From Nocardioides conyzicola (GTDB taxonomy: Bacteria > Actinomycetota > Actinomycetes > Propionibacteriales > Nocardioidaceae), in NCBI RefSeq assembly GCF_039543825.1, contig NZ_BAABKM010000004.1, forward strand, positions 331,750 to 395,749: a DNA stretch of 64,000 nt, given 5' to 3'. Each line of letters opens with the position of its first letter. Positions within the stretch are counted from its first letter, which is position 1. The translations under genes were made by a program, and so were the position numbers. Below are positions 51,822 through 63,973 of this stretch, one piece after another. Under the pieces are notes generated by a model, which saw only the letters and a program-made list of their open reading frames with translations, had not been told where the DNA came from and did not search any database.

Positions 51822-52941
51822 CGAGTACTCCGTCCAGGCTGACGGCCTCGATGCCCACCGCGGCTCCCACCGGTCCGTTGGTGAGGAGCCCGGCGTGGGT
51901 GTTGAGGCCGAGGGCCAGCGAGTGGTCGTCGCGGCACGCCTGCGCCCAGCCCTTGTCGGCCAGCGCGACGGCGTACGGCAGGGTCGCGTTGGTCAGGGCG
52001 TACGTCGACGTGTTCGGCACCGCGCCCGGCATGTTGGCCACGCAGTAGAACGTCGAGTTGTGCACCTGGTACGTCGGGTCCGCGTGCGTGGTCGCGTGGG
52101 TGTCCTCGAAGCAGCCACCCTGGTCGACCGCGATGTCCACGAGCACCGAGCCCGGCTTCATCTCCGACACCAGCTGGTTGGAGACCAGCTTGGGCGCCGC
52201 CGCACCCGGGATCAGCACCGCGCCGATGACCATGTCGGCCTCGCGCACCTGCTGCTCGAGCGCGAGCTTGGACGACGCCAGCCCGTGGACCCGGTTGTTG
52301 TAGCGCCAGAAGGACATCCGCAGCTTGTCCAGGTCGGTGTCGAGCAGCGTCACGTCGGCGCCCATGCCGAGCGCGATGTTGGCGGCGTTCTGGCCGGAGA
52401 CGCCCGCGCCGATGATGACGACCTTCGCGTTGGCGACACCGCCGACCCCGCCCATCAGCACACCGCGGCCGCCCTGCGCCTTGAGCAGCGAGTAGGCGCC
52501 CACCTGGGGCGCGAGGCAACCGGCGACCTCCGACATCGGGTAGAGCAGCGGCAGCCCGCCCGAGGGCAGCTGCACGGTCTCGTAGGCGACGCCGGTGACC
52601 TTGCGGGCCAGCAGCTCCTCGGTCAGCGGCTTGTCGGCCGCGAGGTGGAGGTAGGTGAAGAGGGTCAGCCCCTCCCGCATCCGGTGGTACTCCTCGGCGA
52701 CGGGCTCCTTGACCTTGAGCACCATGTCGATGCTGCCGTCGGCGCCCCACGCGGAGTCCGCATCAGGGACGATCGTGGCACCGGCGGCGACGTACTCCTC
52801 GTCGGGGATCGACGACCCGACGCCCGCATCCTGCTGGATGAAGACCTCGTGGCCGTGCGCCACCAGCTCGTGCACACCGATCGGGGTGATCGCCACCCGG
52901 TACTCGTGGTTCTTGACTTCCTTGGGGACGCCGACCTTCAC
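51814..52941 (-). CDS. ald: Alanine dehydrogenase
   Basis: A 375-aa NAD-dependent enzyme that interconverts L-alanine and pyruvate plus ammonia. It begins [23 protein letters not shown] with the family N-terminus, and has [13 protein letters not shown] for NAD binding and [12 protein letters not shown] near the active site. GTG start at 52941 with AAAGGAG. Its stop overlaps the xerD start. It sits inside the block between NUDIX and xerD. Confidence 0.93.
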   Translation of the reverse strand: MKVGVPKEVKNHEYRVAITPIGVHELVAHGHEVFIQQDAGVGSSIPDEEYVAAGATIVPDADSAWGADGSIDMVLKVKEPVAEEYHRMREGLTLFTYLHLAADKPLTEELLARKVTGVAYETVQLPSGGLPLLYPMSEVAGCLAPQVGAYSLLKAQGGRGVLMGGVGGVANAKVVIIGAGVSGQNAANIALGMGADVTLLDTDLDKLRMSFWRYNNRVHGLASSKLALEQQVREADMVIGAVLIPGAAAPKLVSNQLVSEMKPGSVLVDIAVDQGGCFEDTHATTHADPTYQVHNSTFYCVANMPGAVPNTSTYALTNATLPYAVALADKGWAQACRDDHSLALGLNTHAGLLTNGPVGAAVGIEAVSLDGVLAE

Positions 52942-52955
52942 GTGGAGCTCCTTTG

Positions 52956-53555
52956 CTACCGGGGACGGGTCGATCCTGCCAGACCGCGTGCGGTGGCCAG
53001 CAAGACGGCGATGGCGAGGTGCCCGTCGACCGGTCCACCGGCCAGCACGGCGTCCGCCAGCTCCTGCACGGGCACCCAGCGGACCTCCATCTCGGCCTCC
53101 TCGTGCTCCGGCTCGAAGTCGCCCTGACCCACCTCGGTGAGCCCGCGGGCGAGGAAGTAGTGCCCCATCTCCTCGGAGATCCCGGGAGAGGAGTACGCCG
53201 AAACGAGGTGCGTCCACTCGGCCGCCTCGAAGCCGGCCTCCTCGACCAGCTCGCGACGCGCCACGCCGAGGGGTTCCTCCCCCGCGATGTCGCACAGTCC
53301 GGCCGGGAGCTGGAGCAGCGACCGCTCGACCGGGTGGCGGTACTGCCACAGGCACAGCGCCCGGTCCTGGTCGTCGACGGCCAGGATGATCGCGGCCCCG
53401 GGGTGCTCGAGGACCAGCCGGCTGAACGGCGTCTCGTCGCGATGACCGGGCCGCTGCACCTGGTCCTCGCGCAGCCGCATCACCCACCCACCGTCGTACC
53501 GGTGCGTGCTGTCGGCGACCGGCCAGGCGTCGGCATCGCCGACGAGCTCGGGCAC
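52956..53555 (-). CDS. NUDIX hydrolase (ADP-ribose pyrophosphatase type)
   Basis: A 199-aa hydrolase that cleaves ADP-ribose-like diphosphates. The NUDIX box is AGEEPLGVARRELVEEAGF with the two Glu pairs that bind Mg. The GTG at 53555 lies 5 nt after the pyrG stop. It is the Rv1700 equivalent in the conserved pyrG-NUDIX-xerD order. Confidence 0.9.
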   Translation of the reverse strand: MPELVGDADAWPVADSTHRYDGGWVMRLREDQVQRPGHRDETPFSRLVLEHPGAAIILAVDDQDRALCLWQYRHPVERSLLQLPAGLCDIAGEEPLGVARRELVEEAGFEAAEWTHLVSAYSSPGISEEMGHYFLARGLTEVGQGDFEPEHEEAEMEVRWVPVQELADAVLAGGPVDGHLAIAVLLATARGLAGSTRPR

Positions 53556-53560
53556 CCGGC

Positions 53561-56114
<2,554 letters not shown>

Positions 56115-56118
<4 letters not shown>

Positions 56119-57305
56119 GAGAACAGTCCCTGTGCTTGGTCGTAGAGGTCGGCGAGGGCGGAGCCGAGCGAGTCGGCCCACTCCTGCCCGACGGGGGTCA
56201 CGGACACGGCCGCCGCGAGGGCGGCGAGGCCGGCGAGCATGAGCACGAAGAGGTGCCAGGGCCGGACCCGGCCGGAGTAGAGGTGCGGCACGGCGGCGGC
56301 GTCGACCAGCCGCGGCCCCACCTTGAGCCGGGTGAGGAAGGTCCCGGCGACGCCGGGCCGCTGGCTGTCGAGCAGCTCGGCCACGGTGGCGCGCATCCCG
56401 ACCGCCACGATCACCGTCGGGTCGGCGGCGTCGGCGAGCACCAGGGCGGCGTCGGCGGGCGCTGCGGCGGACTCGAGCAGCACGGGTCGTACGCCGAGCC
56501 GCTCCAGCTGCTCGACCGCGGCCGGCGTGCTCCCCCGGTCGGCGCGGACGACGACGTCGCGGGCCGCACGCAGCACGGCCGCGGACGGGAGCTCGTCGTC
56601 CGCAGCGTCCACCACGACGACGTCGACGCGCACGCCCGCCGTGCGCAGGCGGTCGGCGGCGGGGCCGACGCCGATGACGACCGGGTGCTGCTCGCTCAAG
56701 AAGCGGCGTACGCCGGCGAGCTCGGTGTCGGGGTCGTAGTCGTGGGCGACGACGACCACCGGCCGGCCGGCGATCCGCGCTGCGAGCCGGGGTACGCCCA
56801 CCCCGTGGAGCAGCAGGTCCTGCTCGCGCCGGAGGAACTCGGTGCTGTTGTGGGTGAGCGCCGCCAGCTGGGTGGCCAGGCCCGAGCGGGCGCGCTCCAT
56901 CTCCGCCGCGACCGAGTCCCGGTCGAGCGCCCGGCCGCTCGCGACCTCCGCGTCCCCGACGAAGACCGTGCCCTCGTGGACCCGGACCTCGGCACCATCC
57001 GAGATGGCCGCCACGCCCGCCGCACCGACGCCGTCGACGATCACGACACCCGCCTCGGCGAGGATGCGCGGGCCGAGGTTGGGATAGCGACCCGAGATGA
57101 TCGCGACCCCGTCGACGACCGCGACGACCCCGGCATCGACCAGCGCCTGGGCGGTCGCGCGGTCCATGTCAAGGTGCTCGACGACGGCGATGTCGCCCGG
57201 GCGCAGCCGGGAGACCAGGCCCCGGGTCCGCCGGTCGACCCGAGCGGTCCCGACCGTTCCGGGAGGTGCTGCGACGACTGGACGTTTCTGGACCGATGAC
57301 CTCAT
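56115..57305 (-). CDS. steA: Cytokinetic ring-associated protein SteA-like
   Basis: A 396-aa protein with a thiamin-pyrophosphokinase-like fold (VDGVGAAGVAAISDGAEVRV and following) and one C-terminal membrane helix (FVLMLAGLAALAAAVSV, about 350-366). It corresponds to corynebacterial SteA, which recruits SteB to the division site. Together with steB it lies between recN and pyrG, as in mycobacteria (Rv1697-Rv1698). Confidence 0.87.
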
Positions 57306-57352
57306 GACTGGGTCAATCGTGCCAAAACGGATCGGGTGATCCTGGCATCGAG

Positions 57353-59044
57353 TCAGCCTCGGCGCGCCTCCTGCGCCACCTCGAGGAGCTCGCGCGCGTG
57401 CGCCAGCGCAGTGTCGGAGTCGGCCATCCCCGCGAGCATCCGCGACAGCTCCCGCTCCCGCTGGGTGTCGTCGAGGACGGTCAGGCCCGAGCTGGTCACG
57501 GAGCCGTCCGAGGCCTTCTCGACCACGACGTGCCGGTCGGCGTACGCCGCGACCTGCGGCAGGTGCGTCACGACGAGCACCTGCGCCGTGCGGGCCAGCT
57601 GCGCCAGACGGCGGCCGACCTCGACCGCGGCGGCGCCACCCACGCCGGCGTCGACCTCGTCGAAGACGAACGTCGGCACCGGGCTGGTGCCGGCCAGCGA
57701 GACCTCGAGCGCGAGCATCACGCGGGACAGCTCACCGCCGGACGCACCCTTGTTGAGGGCCCGTGGCTCGGCGCCGGTGTTGGCCGCGAGCATCAGCTCG
57801 ATCTCGTCCGCGCCGGAGGCGGTGAACCGGTCCGCCGGACGCACCTCGACGGTGAGCCGGGCGTGCGGCATCGCGAGCAGCGCGAGCTCGGAGGTGACCT
57901 CCAGGCCCAGCCGCTCGGCCAGGGACGTCCGCGCCTTCGTCAACGCCGCGGCGGCCCGCTCACGGTCGCGCCGGAGCACCTCCTGCTCGGCGCGCAGCTC
58001 CTCGATCCGCTCGTCGGTGTGGTCGAGGTCGAGCAGCCGCGTCGCGGACCGCTCCGACCAGGCGAGCACCTCGTCGATCGTGTCGCCGTACTTGCGGGTC
58101 AGCGCGGTCAGCGCCGCGCGTCGCTCGGACACCGTCGACAGCCGTGCCGGGTCGGTCTCGATCCGAGCGGCGTACGACGCGACGTCGGCGGCCAGGTCGG
58201 ACAGCAGGTAGGTGAGCTCCGCCAGTCGGTCGGCCAGCTCGCCCGCCTCGGTGTCGTGCTCCCGGACGCCGTCGAGCAGCGACCGGGCGGCGTACGCCGT
58301 GGTGAGCGCGTCCGGCTGCCCGTCCTCGCTCGAGAGCGCCTCCCGGGCCTGCTCGGCCGCGGTGCGGAGCGTGTCGGCGAAGCCCAGCCGGGTCTCGTCG
58401 GCCGCGAGCGTGGTGTCCTCGCCCGGCTCCGGCGAGACGGCCTCGATCTCGCCCAGCCCGAACCGCAGCAGGTCGGCCTCCTGCGCGCGCTCGCGTGCCG
58501 TGGCGACCACCTCCGCGAGCTCGGCCTCCGTGGCCTCCAGGCGGCGGTGCAGGTCGGAGTACGTCGCCAGCAACGAGGCCACCGGCGCTCCACCGAACCG
58601 GTCCAACGCCTCCCGCTGCGCGCGTGCCTGCAGCAGCCGGTGCTGGTCGGACTGGCCGTGCACGGCCACCAGCGGCTCCGCGACCTGCGCGAGCGCGGTC
58701 ACCGGCACCGAGGCACCACCGACGAAGGCGCGCGAGCGCCCCTCGGCCGAGACGTTGCGCGCGAGCACGACCAGGTCGTCCTCGACCTCGCCGCCGACGT
58801 CCTCAACCGCCTCCGCGAAGCCGGCCAGCCCGGCCACCCGGACGACCCCCTCGACGCGGGCGGTCTTGGCGCCGGTGCGGACGGCGCCCGTGTCGGCCCG
58901 TCCGCCGAGCAGCAGGCCCAGCGCGGTCACGATCATGGTCTTGCCGGCGCCGGTCTCACCGGTGATCACCGTCAGGCCGGGGCCGAGCTCGAGGGTCGAC
59001 GACTCGATCACCCCGAGCGAGGAGATCCGGATCTCCTCAAGCAT
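57353..59044 (-). CDS. recN: DNA repair protein RecN
   Basis: A 563-aa SMC-like ATPase for double-strand break repair. Walker A GETGAGKT is at 29-36, a long coiled-coil middle follows, and the C-terminal ATPase half has SGGELSRVMLALE and VFDEVDAGVGG. It overlaps the nadK end by 8 nt, the conserved tlyA-nadK-recN order. No SOS-box-like sequence is evident immediately upstream because the gene is internal to an operon. Confidence 0.95.
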   Translation of the reverse strand: MLEEIRISSLGVIESSTLELGPGLTVITGETGAGKTMIVTALGLLLGGRADTGAVRTGAKTARVEGVVRVAGLAGFAEAVEDVGGEVEDDLVVLARNVSAEGRSRAFVGGASVPVTALAQVAEPLVAVHGQSDQHRLLQARAQREALDRFGGAPVASLLATYSDLHRRLEATEAELAEVVATARERAQEADLLRFGLGEIEAVSPEPGEDTTLAADETRLGFADTLRTAAEQAREALSSEDGQPDALTTAYAARSLLDGVREHDTEAGELADRLAELTYLLSDLAADVASYAARIETDPARLSTVSERRAALTALTRKYGDTIDEVLAWSERSATRLLDLDHTDERIEELRAEQEVLRRDRERAAAALTKARTSLAERLGLEVTSELALLAMPHARLTVEVRPADRFTASGADEIELMLAANTGAEPRALNKGASGGELSRVMLALEVSLAGTSPVPTFVFDEVDAGVGGAAAVEVGRRLAQLARTAQVLVVTHLPQVAAYADRHVVVEKASDGSVTSSGLTVLDDTQRERELSRMLAGMADSDTALAHARELLEVAQEARRG

Positions 59045-59990
59045 CGTCCGTCTCCTGGGCCACCCGGTGCCGCCGCTCCGTGGAGCCGCGCCACCCCTCG
59101 ACCGGCAGCCCGAACTTCGCCACCAGCCGGTCCGTGAACGGGGCCTCGTGCAGCCGGACCAGCCGCACGGGCACCTCGCCGCGGCGTACCTCGATCCGGG
59201 CGCCCGGGGGCAGCTCGACCGTCCGCCGCCCGTCGCACCACAGCACGCCCGCGCCGTCGGTGCGGGCCAGGACCTCGACGGCCATCACGGAGGTCGGGGC
59301 GACCACGAGCGGTCGGGCGAAGAGAGCGTGCGCGCTGATCGGCACCAGGAGCAGCGCCTCGACGCCGGGCCACACCACCGGCCCGCCGGCACTGAAGTTG
59401 TACGCCGTCGAGCCGGTCGGCGTCGCGCAGACGACACCGTCGCAGCCCCAGCGCGACAGCGGTCGCCCGTCGATCTCGACGACCACCTCGATCATCCGCT
59501 CGCGGGCCGCCTTCTCGACGCTGGCCTCGTTGAGGGCGAACGTCCGGGCGATGACCTCGCCGTCGCGGTGCACCGACACGTCGAGCGTGAGCCGGTCCTC
59601 CCACGTGTAGCGGCGGTGGACCACCGCGTCGATCGTCGACTCCAGGTCGTCATACTCGGCCTCGGCCAGGAAGCCCACATGGCCCAGGTTGACGCCGAGG
59701 ACGGGCGTGAGGGTCCCGTGGATCAGCTCCGCAGCACGCAGGATCGTCCCGTCGCCGCCGATGACCAGCACCAGCTCGCACCCGCCGCTGGGGTCGGTCT
59801 CCGCCGCGATCTCGACGCCGTCGTTGCCCGGCTCCAGTCCCAGGTCCGCAGCCTCGGACGGGAACAGCCGCACCACGATCCCGTGCGCGGTCAGCGCCTT
59901 GGTGAAGGCGCGCGCGACCTCACGGGCCTCGTCGCGTCCGGTGTGCGCGACGAGCAGCACCCGTCGGTCGGCCGGGTCGGTGGACTTCAC
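59037..59990 (-). CDS. nadK: NAD kinase
   Basis: A 317-aa enzyme that phosphorylates NAD to NADP. It has the family motif IGGDGTILRAAE (about 95-106) and TPTGSTAYNFSAGGP in the middle. GTG start at 59990 overlaps the tlyA stop. It supplies NADP to the cell. Confidence 0.96.
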   Translation of the reverse strand: MKSTDPADRRVLLVAHTGRDEAREVARAFTKALTAHGIVVRLFPSEAADLGLEPGNDGVEIAAETDPSGGCELVLVIGGDGTILRAAELIHGTLTPVLGVNLGHVGFLAEAEYDDLESTIDAVVHRRYTWEDRLTLDVSVHRDGEVIARTFALNEASVEKAARERMIEVVVEIDGRPLSRWGCDGVVCATPTGSTAYNFSAGGPVVWPGVEALLLVPISAHALFARPLVVAPTSVMAVEVLARTDGAGVLWCDGRRTVELPPGARIEVRRGEVPVRLVRLHEAPFTDRLVAKFGLPVEGWRGSTERRHRVAQETDDA

Positions 59991-60826
59991 GGGTCCACCC
60001 TCTCACCCGGGACCCCCAGAGGGTCGGCTGCCACCACGAGGCTGTGGATGTCCTCGTCGGACAGCTCGGCCGGGCCCTTGCGCAGCCACAGGAAGAACTC
60101 CACGTTGCCCGACGGCCCCGGGAGTGGGCTGGTGGCCACCATCCGCGCTCCCCAGCCGCGACGGGCGGCCGCGTGGGCGACGCCGAGGACCGTCTCGGCA
60201 CGCTGCTCGGGATCGCGGACCACGCCGCCCTTGCCGAGGCGTTCCTTGCCGATCTCGAACTGCGGCTTCACCATCAGCGCCAGGTCGGCCTCGGGCACGA
60301 CGACCCCCAGCAGCGCGTCGAGGACCAGCTCGAGCGAGATGAACGACAGGTCCCCCACCACGACCTCGACCGGCCCGCCGACGAGCTCGGTGGTGAGCTC
60401 GCGGATGTTGGTGCGGTCGTGCACCACGACCCGCTCGTCCTGCTGCAGCCGCCACGCGAGCTGGCCGTAGCCGACGTCGACCGCCACCACCTCGCTCGCG
60501 CCGTGCCGCAGGAGCACGTCGGTGAACCCACCCGTCGACGCTCCCGCGTCCAGGCATCGTCGGCCGGCGACCACGAACCCGTGCGGCTCGAACGCCGCCA
60601 GCGCTCCCGCCAGCTTGTGCCCACCCCGGGACACGTAGTCCGGACGGTCGGGGTCGTCGCTGACCACGATGGCCACGTCGGTCGTGACGCCGGTGGCCGC
60701 CTTCGCGGCCCGCGCGCCTCCGACCTTGACGCGCCCCTGCGCGATCAGCTCACTGGCGTGGTCGCGCGAGCGCGCCAGCCCGCGCCGTACGAGCTCGGCG
60801 TCCAGGCGGAGCCGTCGAGGCGGCAC
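59987..60826 (-). CDS. tlyA: TlyA-type rRNA 2'-O-methyltransferase
   Basis: A 279-aa enzyme with an N-terminal S4 domain (RLDAELVRRGLARSRDHASE) and an FtsJ-like methyltransferase domain (DAGASTGGFTDVLL, about 90-103; DVGYGQLAW). TlyA 2'-O-methylates 16S and 23S rRNA in mycobacteria and affects capreomycin sensitivity. GTG start. Conserved neighbour of nadK and recN. Confidence 0.93.
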   Translation of the reverse strand: MPPRRLRLDAELVRRGLARSRDHASELIAQGRVKVGGARAAKAATGVTTDVAIVVSDDPDRPDYVSRGGHKLAGALAAFEPHGFVVAGRRCLDAGASTGGFTDVLLRHGASEVVAVDVGYGQLAWRLQQDERVVVHDRTNIRELTTELVGGPVEVVVGDLSFISLELVLDALLGVVVPEADLALMVKPQFEIGKERLGKGGVVRDPEQRAETVLGVAHAAARRGWGARMVATSPLPGPSGNVEFFLWLRKGPAELSDEDIHSLVVAADPLGVPGERVDP

Positions 60827-60828
60827 GG

Positions 60829-61017
60829 TCAGGCGGGTTCGGTCGGCGACTCGGTGTGGTCGAGGGCGCGACGCAGCTCGGTGTGCGCGGCCTCGAAGAC
60901 GCCGACGTGCTCCTCCAGCGGACGCTCCTCGAGCTCCTCGACGGCCCGGATGACGTCATCGACCGAGTCGACCCCGGTACGCACCCGCTCCGGCTCGGGC
61001 AGATCGGTCTCACTCAT
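60829..61017 (-). CDS. 62-aa acidic conserved small protein
   Basis: A short acidic helical protein (MSETDLPEPERVRTGVDSVD, then a predicted coiled helix). Its stop is 2 nt from the tlyA start and it follows the HAD gene by 10 nt, so it belongs to the tlyA operon. I recognise it as a small protein often found beside tlyA in actinobacteria; its role is unknown. Confidence 0.75.
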   Translation of the reverse strand: MSETDLPEPERVRTGVDSVDDVIRAVEELEERPLEEHVGVFEAAHTELRRALDHTESPTEPA

Positions 61018-61027
61018 GCGCCCGAGG

Positions 61028-62029
61028 CTACCCCGCGGCGGGCGGGGTCGCCGCGCTCAGGTCGACCGGCTCGCCGACCGCGTCCAGGTGCGCCCAAGCG
61101 GTCGCCGCGGCCACCCGCCACCAGTCCCCCGGGCTGCCGTCGCCGGTCACCGTCAGGCGGCCGTCGTCGACCCTCCCGCGCCAGCCGCCGAGGTGGTGCT
61201 CCTCCGCATCCTGCGCGGGTGCCGGGTGCGGCTCCAGCAGCCCGGCGAGGTCGGGCGCGACGTACGTCGGCCGCACCTCCTCCGGTGCCGCGACGAGCTC
61301 CGCGAGACCCGTCACCCCGGTCAGCACCAGCAACGAGTCCAGCCCGATCCGGCGCGCTCCCTCGATGTCGGTGTCCAGCCGGTCGCCGACCATCAACGGT
61401 CGCTTGCCACCGACCCGTCGTACCGTCTCGTCGAGCAGGGGCCGCTCCGGCTTGCCCGCCACGATCGGTTCGACCCCGGTGAAGTCGCGCAGCATCGCCA
61501 CCTGCACCCCGTGCCCGGGCGCGATGCCGAACGCCGTCGGGATCGTCTGGTCCGCGTTGCTCGCCACCCACGGCAACCCGTCGCGGATCCGCACCGCCGC
61601 CCGCATGATGGAGCTCCACCGGACCTCGGGCCCGTAGCCGGTGACGATCGCGACCGCGTCGTCCTCGGCACCGACGGGCTCCAGGCCGGCCGCCCTGACC
61701 ACCTGCTCGAGCCCCGCCGAGCCGAGGCAGACCACCCGGGCGCCCTCGCCGAACCGGTCCACCAGCACGCGGGCCGCGGCCTGGGCCGAGGTCACCACGT
61801 CCTCGACCTCGGCGTCGACGCCGAGCTGGTTGAGGTGCTCGGCGACCTCCTCGGGGGGCCGCGCGGCGTTGTTGGTGATGAAGGCCAGCCGCATCCCGGC
61901 ATCGCGTGCGGCCGCGAGGTGCGCCGCGGCACCCGGGACGGCCTCACCGCTGATGTACACGACCCCGTCCAGGTCGAGCATCGCCAGGTCGTACGCCTGG
62001 CACAGCGGCTCCTCAGACGTGCCGAGCAC
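61028..62029 (-). CDS. HAD-superfamily phosphatase, NagD-like
   Basis: A 333-aa hydrolase. Motif I is LDLDGVVY (nucleophile Asp, about residues 18-25), motif II includes ITNNAARPPEEVAEHL, and motif III/IV is KPERPLL and VGDRLDTDIEGA. The cap is of the NagD/PLP-phosphatase type. A C-terminal extension of about 60 residues (with HHLGGWRGRVDDG) is unusual for the family. GGAGGAG precedes the GTG at 62029. Substrate unknown; sugar phosphates are typical. Confidence 0.85.
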   Translation of the reverse strand: MLGTSEEPLCQAYDLAMLDLDGVVYISGEAVPGAAAHLAAARDAGMRLAFITNNAARPPEEVAEHLNQLGVDAEVEDVVTSAQAAARVLVDRFGEGARVVCLGSAGLEQVVRAAGLEPVGAEDDAVAIVTGYGPEVRWSSIMRAAVRIRDGLPWVASNADQTIPTAFGIAPGHGVQVAMLRDFTGVEPIVAGKPERPLLDETVRRVGGKRPLMVGDRLDTDIEGARRIGLDSLLVLTGVTGLAELVAAPEEVRPTYVAPDLAGLLEPHPAPAQDAEEHHLGGWRGRVDDGRLTVTGDGSPGDWWRVAAATAWAHLDAVGEPVDLSAATPPAAG

Positions 62030-62076
62030 GGCGCCTCCTCCATGTGGTGGGTCAGGCGGCACCCTACGATGCTCCG

Positions 62077-63213
62077 ATGGACTCCGGCGTCGTGGCCACC
62101 CCTGCCTTGGTGGCCCGGCCCCTGCGGCTGGAGCCGTTCCGGGCGATGATGCTGGCCCCGAGCAGGATCGGCGCCCAGGCCTCGGCACGATCGTTCGCCC
62201 AGCCGTACCGCGACGTCGCCTCCCGCTTCGCGGCCTGGCAACGCTCCGGTCAGCTCAGCCACGACGCGACACCGGCGGTCTACCTGCACGAGTTCACCAC
62301 CACGGGCATCACGATCCGCGGGCTCGTCGGCGCACTCGACCTCACCCGCCGGGCGGGGTCCCGCGACGAGGTCGCGGTGTTCCCTCACGAGGGGGTGCAC
62401 CCCGCGCAGGCCGCCGAGCTCGCCGACCGGATGGCCGAGATGGCGCTGAACCCGGCACCGATCCTGCTCACCCACCGCGCACCGGCCGGCCTCCGTGACC
62501 GGTTGCGGGAGGCCCGCAGGACCTCGCCCGAGCACCAGTTCACGGACCGCTCCGGCCAGTACCACCGGGTCTGGCCGATCCGCGACGCACCCACGCTCGG
62601 GAGCATCGCCGACCACCTCCGTGCGGCGCGTGTCCTGATCGCCGACGGGCACCACCGGTACGCCGCCTACGGACTGCTCCGTACCGATCACCCTGAGCTC
62701 GCGCCGGCGTCGGACGCAGGGCTGGCGATGCTGGTCGACCAGGACGACACGCCCCTCTACCTCGGCGCCATCCACCGGGTCCTGCCGGGTCTGACCCTGG
62801 GCGACCTCGACGTGCTCGGCGCCACCGTCAGGTCCGTCGCCGGCCCCGAGGAAGCGATCGCGGCACTCGCACCGGACACCGTCGTCACCACCGACGGCCA
62901 CGACTGGGCGACCATCGCCCTACCCCGCACCGACGACCGGCTCGCGGTCGAGATCCTGCACGACGACGTCCTCCGGGCGCTCCACCGGCCGGAGATCGCG
63001 TTCGGGCACGCCCACTCGGTCGACGAGGCCCTGCGGGCGGTCGCCCGACGACGAGGACTGGCGATCCTGATGCCGGCGCCTGATTTCGCGGACGTGCTGC
63101 GCGCCGCCGAGAAGGGACGTCTCCTTCCGGAGAAGGCGACCTCCTTCCAGCCGAAGCCGAGTGTCGGAGTCCTCATCCGCTCCCTGCGCGACGAATCAAC
63201 CGGCCGCGACTGA
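62077..63213 (+). CDS. DUF1015 family protein
   Basis: A 378-aa protein of the DUF1015 family: it starts with VARPLRLEPFRAMMLA, and has QYHRVWPI, IADGHHRYAAYG and AILMPAPDFADVLRAAEKG. The function of the family is unknown, though it is often next to serine or hydroxypyruvate metabolism genes elsewhere. ATG 62077 is 47 nt from the divergent HAD start. Its last 41 nt overlap the convergent SSB-like gene. Confidence 0.85.
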   Translation: MDSGVVATPALVARPLRLEPFRAMMLAPSRIGAQASARSFAQPYRDVASRFAAWQRSGQLSHDATPAVYLHEFTTTGITIRGLVGALDLTRRAGSRDEVAVFPHEGVHPAQAAELADRMAEMALNPAPILLTHRAPAGLRDRLREARRTSPEHQFTDRSGQYHRVWPIRDAPTLGSIADHLRAARVLIADGHHRYAAYGLLRTDHPELAPASDAGLAMLVDQDDTPLYLGAIHRVLPGLTLGDLDVLGATVRSVAGPEEAIAALAPDTVVTTDGHDWATIALPRTDDRLAVEILHDDVLRALHRPEIAFGHAHSVDEALRAVARRRGLAILMPAPDFADVLRAAEKGRLLPEKATSFQPKPSVGVLIRSLRDESTGRD

Positions 63214-63532
63214 CCTCGACCTCCACCCGCGACGCGGCTCCCCCGCCGGCGCGGAAGAAGCGCCGGCGCATCGCACCGGACACCTCGACCACGTCGTCCG
63301 GCTGCCACGACGCCACCGACCGTTGGGCCCGCGCGGTCCAGGCCGCGCACTCGAGGGCGTCCACGGCCGCGCGCCCGGCCGACGCTGGCCGCGGCACCAC
63401 GACGCGAAACGTCCAGAGCGTGTCGCCACTGGGGAGCTCCCGCTGCTCCGGCTGCTGTGAGACCCGGCCGACCAGGCGGACCTCGTTGATCGCAGCATCG
63501 GCCGCGACGGTTCCTTTCTGCTGTGCTGGCAT
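63173..63532 (-). CDS. Single-stranded DNA-binding protein-like
   Basis: A 119-aa protein with one OB fold of the SSB type: NEVRLVGRVSQQPEQRELPS at the start, LWTFRVVVPR, then SVASWQPDDVVEVSGAMRRRF. It lacks the long Gly/Pro tail and acidic tip of the main SSB, so it is an accessory form. GGAGG lies 8 nt before the ATG at 63532. It sits next to the rRNA operon, downstream of its terminator. Confidence 0.8.
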   Translation of the reverse strand: MPAQQKGTVAADAAINEVRLVGRVSQQPEQRELPSGDTLWTFRVVVPRPASAGRAAVDALECAAWTARAQRSVASWQPDDVVEVSGAMRRRFFRAGGGAASRVEVEVSRGRLIRRAGSG

Positions 63533-63654
63533 GCACATCACCTCCACCGACGACGATCACGGGCAGCGCCGACAACGCAGCGTCGACCCGCAGCCGCCGG
63601 TGGAGAACGCCGTCGCGAGGACGCCTGTGCGCGACAGGTGGCCCGAAATGCGAA

Positions 63655-63684
63655 ACAGGGCCACCCCAGAAGGGGTGGCCCTGT
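63655..63684 (-). terminator. rRNA operon terminator
   Basis: A 13-bp perfect stem (ACAGGGCCACCCC) with a 4-nt loop, 10 nt beyond the 3' end of 5S rRNA on the minus strand, followed by a T-poor tail. It ends the rRNA transcript. Confidence 0.85.
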
Positions 63685-63694
63685 TCGAAAGAAT

Positions 63695-63811
63695 GTCCGG
63701 CGGCGTCCTACTCTCCCACAACCTCTCGGTTGCAGTACCATCGGCGCTGAAAGGCTTAACTTCCGGGTTCGGGATGGGACCGGGTGTTTCCCTTTCGCTA
63801 TGGCCGCCGTA
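63695..63811 (-). rRNA. rrf: 5S ribosomal RNA
   Basis: On the minus strand it runs from ACGGCGGCCATAGCG to GGACGCCGCCGG, with the conserved GGTCCCATCCCGAACC and GGAAGTTAAGCC blocks. The 5' and 3' ends pair to close the molecule. About 117 nt. Confidence 0.97.
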
Positions 63812-63973
63812 ACTCTTGCGGTCGATCCGGGTACGGGTGTGTTGTCACCGTGGTCGGATCGGCCAAGCTCGTTGTTCAGTTGTGTACTGATACGTGTCGG
63901 CTGGTGTTCTGGATTGTGGACGCGAACATGTAGTTGTTCGTTTGCGCGTTGTGAGTCTTTGTTGAGGGTTTGT
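63812..63973 (-). other. 23S-5S internal transcribed spacer
   Basis: About 162 nt between the 3' end of 23S and 5S. It holds no tRNA gene and no reading frame that I can see. Confidence 0.7.

Noticed and set aside
61028..62188. Upstream start for the HAD phosphatase
   Set aside because: The added residues are low-complexity and overlap the divergent DUF1015 gene; GTG 62029 has a strong ribosome site.
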